This document shows positions 56,207-64,000 of a stretch of DNA of 64,000 nt, piece after piece. Position numbers and translations under genes: made by a program. Source of the DNA: Plumapathes pennacea (Eukaryota; Cnidaria; Anthozoa; Antipatharia; Myriopathidae). The notes beneath the pieces are model-generated. The model saw nothing but the letters and a program-made list of their open reading frames with translations, ran no database searches and was not told the DNA's origin. Location of the stretch: NCBI GenBank assembly GCA_964036295.1, contig OZ038469.1, positions 12,457,591 to 12,521,590 of the forward strand, read 5' to 3'. Every line of letters begins with the position of its first letter. Position 1 is the first letter of the stretch.

Positions 56207-59200
56207 ATTGTTGTCTGACATTAGGCCGGCAACCTTGCTAACCCAGAGTTCAAAGTGATGTACTGTAAAGATAAAGTGTATGCCGGGGTGGAGGAGTATT
56301 CACTGGAAGAGATACGCGCGGCCGCCATCTTTGCTCGCATCAGAACCGGCAAGTGGTCGGCCCAACCGATGAACGAAGAACCGACACCAAACATACAGTA
56401 CAAGGAGATGTATCCGAAGAAGGAAGTCTACAACTTTTACGAGGAGTTACAGTGGGAGGAAGTCCGCGCCAAACACTACTTCAGTCGGTTAGCTCAACAG
56501 AGGAACACTGTAACCTCTAGGGGTCCCGAGGTAGGGGTGCAATCAGAGCCTATGAATCTGGGCCTCACGGGAGAACCCTCCCTCGAGGTGTCCATGGAAG
56601 TGGCGGGTTCTCGGACAGCGCAGCCCGATACAGTTAGCGTCTTGGTCACAAGGTATGTACGACTATATAGACGCCGGTTATTTTATATGAGCGCAGACTG
56701 GAATCAGTTTACAATCAGCTAAAGGGGATGAAGTCCGATATTGTCACTTTTTCAGGCCGCTGTTTTGTACCTTCAATTCGCTGTAAACACGCACAGCGTC
56801 TGAAAAATCCGAAAAGAGAAGAGAGAGCCAACTGTCTCCAGAGGAAAAATTGGTTTGAATTTGGAATAGTTCCAAGTTATTAAACATAAATTTCGACACA
56901 AAGGAATTTCGAATAAGTAAAAGTCATTTCAAGTTATATAATTCGACATTTTAAATCAGAAACGTCGATTTTACTTAATAAAATTAACTGCATTCCATTT
57001 CTTTCCAGTCAAGGTCCACAAGCGAGGAGAGGTCTGTCGTTTAGGAGCCCAAGCGAGCAGGGCATGGCGGGTACCCAGAGTGCTGCAGGAGTTGCGGTGC
57101 ACAGCGCTCCATCCGCAACAGGGGCAAGATCCGCATTCAGACCGGTCCAGCGAAGCATGAGTGACACACAGCCTCCAGGCGTGGTTCTGTTTGCCAGTCA
57201 CCACAATTTAAACACTTCTTCGAGTTCTGTCAGAGATGTGCTTTCTTCTTCATTGTCACGCGGCGCCGAAGTCCCCGATAATCAAGCTTTATGTCGAACT
57301 GGCGCCTTGACATCCGGGCATGCCGCCGCCACCCACGTGACCGCAGTGAGATCATCAACACGCGCACCAGGTGCGTCGTTTTCATTGCCGGTGCAAACGC
57401 CAACATCCGGGGATGCTTCTGCCATTCACTCGAGCTCAATGACGTCATCAGCACGCGCGCCCTTGGCGGCCTCCTCATTGGCCCCGCAAACGAGGCAGCC
57501 TCCGATGCGCACCCCGGACAAGTCGAGCGAGCTGAACTGTTCGTGGCTGTGCGGCCCCTCCCCCACAGTAAATACTCGTCAGGCCTTGGCCGAGGTGATG
57601 GCCATGTTCAACAATCCCCTGGAGGCAGAGCACTGGAACCCAAATCTCAGCGAGGTCGACAGGGAGTTCGAAGACGCTTTTGATAATCCCAACGAGCAGC
57701 AGATGGGCGCAGCGATTGGCGCACCCCAAGCAAACGGTGAGCGGAACGCAGGCAGGACGGGACGGGATGGGACGCGCTACTGACCCAACCGTTCCGTTGG
57801 TGCCAATTCTTTGGAAGACTTTTTTACTTTTTTTTAATCCTCCAGACTGCATTCGGCTTCGTGTTTTAAATCAGCGGTTTGTAAGAATGTTTTGGACGTC
57901 AGCGTTTGTGTCGAATTCTGTGCATATTGTCCATTCAAAATTAGATTTAGACTAAATCTATCTTTACAAAACCTGACAACAGAATATCTTAAAGGTGGCG
58001 GTCTTGGAGGCCTTGGATTCGTCATCTACGACGAGACATCAAGTGCTGACCAAGAAAACCAGGAGAACGTGGCTACTGAACTCGAGGACCAGGAGAACAT
58101 GTAAATATCTATCTAAGAACTCTTGAATTTTAAATGACCGCAATACTTTGTGCGCGTAAGATTATCGATCCTCAAAATTTAGATCACTTTCTACGAGGCT
58201 TATGTATATACAATGCTTCCAGAAAACTCAAACTCTTGAACTCGTGAAACCCGAACCTACAAAGGTGTTCACCCCCAATTCTTGAATGTCAAATGAATCT
58301 TAAAAGTGTGACCAGTCATATGAAAGCCCTCGTTGAGTAAATTCCAATAGTAGTGTTCGCTTCCAACTCCTGAACTATCAAATGAAACCTAAATATGCTA
58401 CCACTTAAATGAAAGCTCTCAATGGTTACATAAGGATTGCTGAAAATGAATGCGCAGGAGATGAACAGTGTGAAAATGTTTGTTAACCGTGTCTACAAAA
58501 TACTAACTTAAATTTCGGTTATTCAGAGCACCAAATGGCTATTTTCAAGCCCAGAATCGCAGGCTCCTCACGGGCATCTTACAGCCTTCTGTGGGGATTC
58601 CGGTTTCATCTGACGTTATCGAAGAGGAGGAGGACACCTTCATGCGCCCAGATCAGGAAAATCCTCCGCGAGAGAAACCGTCCATGGCACCCGAAAAGTT
58701 CTGTGAGCCTGAGGAAACAGTAGGCAACACTACAACCAGCGCGGACTTTTCATCCATGGCAAGAATGGCTTCTACTCCGTTCTGCGCCGGTTTTGAACCG
58801 CCCGCGCTTCCAAGCATTCCTTGCAGCACAATTCGACCTACCGCGGAAACCAATCAGTTTTCAGTTCGGTCTGAAGCCGACGACAAAGAGAACCCGAGTA
58901 GTTATGCAACGTTCGCGCAGGGTTCGGGCAGTTTCGTGTGCACTCCGAACAAATTACTGAGTCCCATAATGGAGAAGAGCAACGAATCGGTCTCATCCTC
59001 GTCAAGTCGATCGTCGACAAGTGGGCCTGTCAGCCACCACACTGTCGTAAGTGTGTCGGAACTCAGTCAAATACACGAGGAGCCGAGCACTTCACGAACA
59101 TTTCACGAACCCTCTGAGCCGTCGGAAGTCGTGTTTGAAGAAGACGGCACCACAGATGTAAATCCGTTTGCGAACGATGTCCAAGACATGCTGTTAGAGA

Positions 59201-60656
59201 AAGTCCATCCACCGGTATCTGCGTATGAGGGTTTTTACGAAAGCGAGAGGGATTTGCCTAATGTTGCTGTTGGATTGGTGGTAGACCTCGGTAAGGACTT
59301 GCTTTGAGGTATTCTTAATCTGTTAGTGCTAATTCATGCGCAGATTGTATGAAAGTGAGGTTGATGACAACATGCTGAACGAGTTGTTGAATGTGTCGGC
59401 AGACAGTTCCCAACCAAACAAGTCCAGCATCGTCCCACGTCATCACCTACATTGTTGGACGATGTTTTACGGGATGACCACTGAAAAGAGTCACCAACAT
59501 GTATCATAAAACATTGTAGACGATAGGGATTCTGGGACCGAAAGTGAGCCCACGGTGTATAATTAAGCTCTAGTGTGCCTGCGTGAATCAAACAATGTTG
59601 TACAGGCTGTCCAAACGAATCAAGCACCGTTTATCAGACTCGAGAACAAAAGAAGTGTTGGACGATGTTGTACAGAATGTTTGACAGAAGTCGATCTTCG
59701 TCCAACATCATCTAACATCGTAAAATATGGTGACCAAACGAGTCCACCATGTTCGATTGTTCGTCCAACAATGTCACACGAGGCAACTTTTCTTGCAACT
59801 TCCAATGCAACGCCGTTGCGAGGAAATAGTGCGTGTGACACCTCACCCTTACAACTTGCAACACAGCGAAAATTGCGAGACAAGTTGCAGGAATAGTTGA
59901 ACAGTTCTGTACTTTTTGCAACATTTGACATGTACTTTTGCAATGACAGCATTGTGAGATATGTCGCAAGGAATGTTTGCACTTTTAGAAACCCTCGTGT
60001 ATTGACGATCCTGTGTTTTTCAGGAACGGAGGATCTCTTTCGCGTGAAAAGCGTGGCAGGGTCAGGAGCATTTGCTAAAGTTTACAAAGCCACGCGACTC
60101 GACATGGACCGCAATCTCGACGACTTTGACTGGGAAGACATGGCGTTCGCGCTCAAAGTAAGAAAACTGACAAGCAAGATTGTGGTTGATATCATGGTGT
60201 ATCTGTTTATCAGTCGCGTCCCCTCTACACAACGTACGTCAATACTATGTTTGATAATACCTGTTCTGTTATGAATACTTTCGCAGGTCACAGCAACACC
60301 AACAACCTGGGAATTTTACATTTGCCGTCAGCTCCACAAGCGAATTGACAAAATCGGCCTTCCTCGACAAATGGTCAGTTTTAGGCATGCGTGTTACGTC
60401 GCTAGACTGCGTGTTTTAAGTTTTTCTCGTTTGCTACGCTTTTTCATGGAACGTTCTACAACATTGTTATGTTTTTTGCCTGTTTTCATTCTTTTACCTG
60501 TTGTGTGTTCACAGCACAGCGCCTTCATGAATCCTACCTCGGTTTATAATTATGCCAACGGATGCGTGCTTGCGGATCAGTATTTGGGACACGGCACTTT
60601 GCTGGTAAGTCGTATCTTCTCATCCAGCTGATAGATCATTGTTGCGGCAAAGCTTT

Positions 60657-60688
<32 letters not shown>

Positions 60689-63464
60689 TTTTGTTTTTGT
60701 TTTTTCGTTTTTTAACAATATTTGTGCAGTACATTTGCTCCAGGAGCTAAAGCTCATCGGAAAGCTTGTCTAAATTTTATACATGCAACGTTATGCAAAA
60801 TGCAAAGAAAGTGACAAAAAAACAAAGCGATGAAAATAAATAGATTAATAAATAAATAAATAAATAAAACAAAAACAGAGACAAAATTAATAAAGAAATA
60901 CCATTGAGTGGTAAGATGTAAAACAGGCTGACTGCATGATATAAGATTGACCGCTTTGAACAAATTTACGTTAGACTGAATGAAAGTCAATATGAGGAGA
61001 ACCATAAAGAAACCAATGAATTTTCTGAGCCTCAATTGAATGCAGCCAGTTTCTGAGCAGCAAAGGTAAAGAAGCCTGGAATATCAGGTTTTTCAGCAGT
61101 CTTATGTTTTGCTATTGATGGACAACTGAACGTGTCATTGTCCTGCCGAAGCTCCGGAACTTCCTGCCGAGATAAATCCACGTTGTGTTCCTTCTGTAGG
61201 ACATAGTGAACAAATACAAGAGCGCTAAAGTGGCGATGTCGGAACCCATGGCGGTGCGTTACACGATCGATCTGTTGACAGTGGTGGATGCTGCCCATCG
61301 ATGTGGTATCATACACGGTGACATCAAACCTGACAATTTCCTTGTCTTGGACAGGTAATGGTTTGCAGACAGCTATGCTACTTCTGGTTGGTTTTGTTAT
61401 ACGTTAAAGAGACCCTCTCGTCGTAGATGCTTTGCGCGCCCAGTGACTGACGGCGGCCACTTACTTTCGCATCATAAGAACATGGCAGTTCTCATGTTTT
61501 TCTACGTTTTATCGCGAAATAAATCAGCATAAACTCAGAAAGTGTATTGAATACGATAAGCAGCGACAATCAGATTGATCAGTCATAACGTGGGCGCCTC
61601 AAGAAATTCGAACTCCAGATGTAAATATAAACATGAGCGCACAAAGCATCTACGGTGAGGCTCTGATTAAACGGTGAATGACAGCTGAGAGATTGCAACT
61701 ATCACATAGTTACTTTTATTGACTATCATAGAAAGCGCGATCAAATGGGTAAAACTCCCGTTGACTATCAGGTTAATTAAGTTTGAACATGTTCAAAGCG
61801 AAAGATAGTTGATAGTCCACGATAGTTCGTGTTCAAACGGGTGTGAGAATTCGAACTATCATCGAATACCATCACCGTTTGATTTGGGCTCTATATATAC
61901 CGTTGATAAAAACTCGGTCGAGACCCCTGCCGCCGTCTAGGTGGGTAATAACACGTGACCAATTGTTCTAATCTGCAGTGATGATGTCAGCGATGAAGAC
62001 GAGGAATCCTCGCGATTGAGTTTGAGCTTGAGACTGGTCGACTTTGGTCGCAGTATCGACATGGAGCTCTTTCCATCCGGGTCTTCTTTCACCGTCAATT
62101 GTTACACGGACGCCTTCCAGTGCATTGAGATGAAGACCAAGAGACCCTGGACGACTCAGGTACATTAACCCTTTCTCAAGAGTGATCAACTTCAATTTTC
62201 TCCTTTAATTTCTCACCAAAGATATATAACTACAATATGAAGAAGTTAGCTTTAGATGTAGCTTTCTCAGATGACAGCTAATTGGATTATTAATTCTCTC
62301 CACACCTCTCACACATTTTCTTCTTGAATAATTGGGAGAATCCACACTTTGAAACTGCGAGTGAAAGGGTTAAGAACGGCTCTATTGGATGTTTTATAGG
62401 ATCCTTTTCAATACAAAAGCGTAGCAGACGCAAAAACCAAAGGAATCACACGATTACTTTTAACAATCGTCCGAAAACCGTGCTATCAACATGCGCACAA
62501 AGTTCAAGTTTCCCCTGCAGGGCCCGGTTGTTCAAAGAGTGGATAGCGCTATCCACAGGATAAATCCTTATCCTCTCGACTGAATTAACTTTAATGGTTA
62601 ATTCTATCCACTGGATAGCGACTTATCCGGCGAATAGCTATACACTCTTTGAACAACCGGGCCCAGGTTCTTATTCAAGAATTTTCCCCCTCAGATTGAC
62701 TCGTATGGACTTCTGGGTACTGTGCACTGCGTCCTCTTCGGAGAATACATGAACGTTTACCAGGAAGGCGGGAAATGGCACTCGACCAAAACAGTCAAGC
62801 GGTAAGAGATCCATGCTATAAAAAATGTTACACATTCCCTGATGCAAACTAAACTATTGAATTGAGAGATATCTTTCAGTGTCGGTTGGTATAGATTTGA
62901 ATAGTCTTGAGCTTGACTGCTCGTCTTGAAAAGTCCTTGAATTTATAACTATTTTGTCTTGAAAAGTTGTTGAATGTTCAGACAGCAGTCCTCATGAATT
63001 TCTAAGTAATAATCGACTGGTAATTTGACCCTGGTCACCAAGGCCGCGGGAGAAAAGTGTTCAGATGCAGTAAGTTGAGGAAAAGGTTTCTGTGAAGAAA
63101 AATCTTCAAAGAGTGCTAAACGTTTTTTTCAGGCCAACAGGTAATTTTAAGTACTTGAAAAATGAAATTGGCCTTGAAGGGTCTTTGAAAAGTCCTTGAT
63201 TTTTGACTTGATTCGAACAGGCTGTTTGGAAGGATCGTTCCCTGAACATTGTTTTTTTTTTTGTTTTTGTTTTTGTTTTTGTATGTCAGGCACTGGAGCA
63301 AACTTTGGAATAAACTGTTCGACTCACTTCTCAACATTCCGAGTTGTCAGGAGCAGCCGTCTTTGTCCGAACTGTGCCATGAGTTTGTTGAGTACCAGAA
63401 AGCGAATATGATGCACTATCACCGAGAAAAGAAGCGCCACGATATCATGTTATTCAATATGTAG
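51570..63464 (+). CDS. BUB1: MadBub spindle-checkpoint kinase (BUB1/BUBR1 ancestral form)
   Basis: This kinetochore protein acts in the mitotic checkpoint and in chromosome alignment. Eighteen exons: 51570-51724, 52275-52334, 52560-52698, 53319-53515, 54039-54190, 54850-55043, 55446-55643, 56225-56652, 57009-57736, 57995-58100, 58527-59290, 60024-60157, 60287-60373, 60515-60604, 61200-61354, 61979-62159, 62695-62801, 63290-63464. They total 4050 nt (1349 residues) with all phases matched. It has the BUBR1-type opening (WELSKENVQPLKQGRK, KEN at residues 17-19), a TPR domain, GLEBS, an LSPIMEKS docking motif, and a complete kinase with HGDIKPDN and DFG. Vertebrates divide these features between BUB1 and BUBR1. 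One gene with both sets is the undivided MadBub state known from lineages that did not undergo that duplication. It starts 208 bp from the divergent hnRNP L start. Confidence 0.95.
54850..59290 (+). other. BUB1: MadBub exons 6-11: ABBA-like motifs, GLEBS, KARD-like docking site
   Basis: This is mostly disordered protein with short linear motifs. Three ABBA-like segments are visible: FAIFVDEN (54903-54926), FTVHVDD (55503-55523) and FVIYDE (58018-58035). ABBA motifs bind Cdc20. The GLEBS motif that binds BUB3 is at 56255-56320 (MYCKDKVYAGVEEYSLEEIR), and a second GLEBS-like copy follows at 56408-56470. Exon 9 is Ser/Ala/Thr-rich, with NPLEAEHWNPNLSEVDREFE near its end. Exon 11 carries a second KEN (58885-58893), MASTPF as in BUBR1, and LLSPIMEKS (58954-58980), which fits the LxxIxE motif recruiting PP2A-B56 as in the BUBR1 KARD. 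It ends with the BUB1 kinase-extension region NPFANDVQDMLLEKV. Confidence 0.85.
55895..56218 (+). repeat. GTT microsatellites and a ~140-bp local duplication (MadBub intron 7)
   Basis: (GTT)n tracts at about 55906-55926, 56035-56050 and 56169-56212. The segment ATGATCTTTTTGTCGA(T/C)AAAAATATTTTATCTATGG occurs twice, near 56000 and 56140. The last tract runs to within about 10 bp of the acceptor of exon 8. Confidence 0.85.
59330..60010 (+). repeat. Repeat-filled MadBub intron 11 (TCCAACA/ACATTGTTGGA motifs)
   Basis: This 733-bp intron holds several copies of ACGATGTT and TCCAACATC in both orientations (for example at 59450-59470, 59655-59670 and 59700-59720). A second motif, ACTTGCAACA/TTGCAAC, repeats at 59790-59900. 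It looks like stacked fragments of inverted-repeat elements. No exon was found. Confidence 0.55.
60655..60690 (+). repeat. TTTA microsatellite (MadBub intron 14)
   Basis: A run of ATTT/TTTA tetramers. A complementary AAATAAAT run follows at about 60850-60870. Similar AAAT tracts are at 44753-44780 and 35580-35615. Confidence 0.85.
61690..61875. repeat. Inverted-repeat remnant with GAACTATCAT/ATGATAGTTC-like motifs (MadBub intron 15)
   Basis: ACTATCA occurs repeatedly with its inverse TGATAGT (61690-61760 against 61800-61870). This is imperfect foldback DNA in the 624-bp intron before exon 16. Confidence 0.45.
62165..62373 (+). mobile_element. Near-complete TTAA MITE-like element in MadBub intron 16
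   Basis: This 209-bp copy has TTAA at both ends (62165-62168 and 62370-62373), starts TTAACCCTTTCTC and ends GCGAGTGAAAGGGTTAA. It inserts 5 bp after exon 16. TTAA ends suggest a piggyBac-type target preference; the family was not identified. Confidence 0.75.
62520..62664. mobile_element. GGGCCCGG-type inverted-repeat MITE in MadBub intron 16
   Basis: Left end GGGCCCGGTTGTTCAAAGAG and right end CTCTTTGAACAACCGGGCCC are exact inverses. The interior contains paired GGATAGCGCTATCC-like palindromes. The element is 145 bp and ends 30 bp before the acceptor of exon 17. Confidence 0.85.
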
Positions 63465-63704
63465 ACGGAATCTGTAGCGGCCATTTTTAATTACGGGAAG
63501 GAAGCAAAAGTAAGCAGGTAAAATTGATTCACGTCAGGTTAAAAATTGCTGGACGACAAGCAGGAAGGAGTACCGTTTTGTTTTATAGTTTATGGAACAA
63601 TGCAAATCGTAGGGAGGTATTCAGATACATGGCAATTCCCTGAATCAAAATGGCCGCTCAGTTAGTCTCGACGAAATGCATCAATATTGTTACTTGCCGA
63701 TTGA
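63465..63704 (+). other. MadBub 3' flank
   Basis: This 240-bp stretch after the TAG should carry the 3' UTR. I do not see a canonical AATAAA in it. Nothing else is recognised. Confidence 0.4.
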
Positions 63705-64000
63705 CACAGTCTGCGAGTTCCGACAAAAACAGTTGTGTTTAAAAGTTTTAATGGCTTTAACCGTATTAGTGGAAACATCATCTTTGTTTCCCGAACATTC
63801 GCCTTTATTCAGACCCAGTTTTCCGAGCCTTTACTTAATATGTTGCACTTCGACACGGAGCTGGAGAGCGCTGGGCTCAGTTCCCCAGCCGTCGTGGGGA
63901 GGATCGCGGGCGCCGAAACAAAGAGCCCCCGAAACATTTTCATTTATTCCAAATATAGAAATAGAGTGAATCGGAGTAATTCAAGTTTCGGAGTCTTTGA
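63705..64000 (+). CDS. Unidentified open frame running off the right edge
   Basis: The frame opens after a TGA near 63704 and stays open for about 295 bp to the window edge. Its first Met is at 63840 (MLHFDTELESAGLSSPAVVG) and later residues include KSPRNIFIYSKYRNRV. An AG acceptor lies at 63811-63812. The composition looks protein-like from 63812 on, but I do not recognise a family. It could be the 5' exon of a downstream plus-strand gene or chance. It overlaps an alternative frame (63676-63969) with less convincing composition. Confidence 0.3.

Larger units (their letters stand above)
60024..63464 (+). other. BUB1: MadBub exons 12-18: BUB1-type kinase domain
   Basis: The glycine loop GSGAFAKVYKA is complete (exon 12) and the ATP-anchoring lysine is K1085 in AFALK. 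Exons 13-14 give TTWEFYICRQLHKRI and YLGHGTLL. Exon 15 carries the catalytic loop HGDIKPDNFLV (Asp 1185, Asn 1190). Exon 16 has the metal-binding DFG (residues 1217-1219) in RLVDFGRSIDM, followed by NCYTDAFQCIEMKTKRPWT. Exon 17 gives IDSYGLLGTVHCVLFGEYM. All residues needed for catalysis are present, unlike vertebrate BUBR1, which is a pseudokinase. BUB1 phosphorylates histone H2A near centromeres; that role is inferred by family. The stop codon is TAG at 63462-63464. Confidence 0.94.

Noticed and set aside
57230-57852. Minus-strand frames and a second plus frame across MadBub exon 9.
   Set aside because: The plus frame at 57009-57736 joins both neighbours in phase. The others are GC-rich shadows.

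Overview
This is animal nuclear DNA with intron-split genes, most likely from an anthozoan cnidarian such as a coral or sea anemone. Exons are short, with GT-AG junctions that keep frame across every intron. The introns carry many small terminal-inverted-repeat elements and simple repeats. There are no operons, ribosome binding sites or CRISPR arrays, and no transposase or reverse transcriptase was recognised. The lineage call is inference: the checkpoint kinase is an unsplit MadBub form, gene density is high, and the repeats resemble those common in cnidarians.

Four genes account for the coding content. (1) Minus strand, 28771 down to 445: the first 42 coding exons of LYST (lysosomal trafficking regulator). 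They encode 3305 residues, from the start codon to the first part of the BEACH domain; the rest lies beyond the left edge. (2) Plus strand, 34439-40189: eight exons of an organic anion transporter (SLCO/OATP family), complete at the 3' end but lacking a recognisable first coding exon. (3) Minus strand, 51361 down to 41030: a complete 15-exon hnRNP L gene with four RRM domains (497 residues). (4) Plus strand, 51570-63464: a complete 18-exon gene for a 1349-residue spindle-checkpoint kinase. It combines BUBR1-type features (N-terminal KEN box, TPR, GLEBS, ABBA-like motifs, a PP2A-B56 docking motif) with an apparently active BUB1 kinase domain. All exon joins were read by eye from splice sites, reading phase and remembered family sequences.

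Layout: 1-28771 LYST; 28772-34438 repeat-rich intergenic DNA, including a ~2.56 kb putative non-autonomous transposon with a 192-bp tandem array in its core; 34439-40189 SLCO; 40190-41029 a convergent intergenic gap with two foldback elements; 41030-51361 hnRNP L; 51362-51569 a 208-bp head-to-head promoter shared by hnRNP L and the checkpoint kinase; 51570-63464 MadBub; 63465-64000 the downstream flank, with one unidentified open frame running off the edge.

The four genes do not form a pathway: they cover lysosome-related trafficking, solute uptake, RNA processing and mitotic surveillance. The items most worth a second look are the MadBub protein with a second GLEBS-like motif, the composite tandem-repeat transposon at 29287-31850, and the nested inverted-repeat elements pressed against splice sites.
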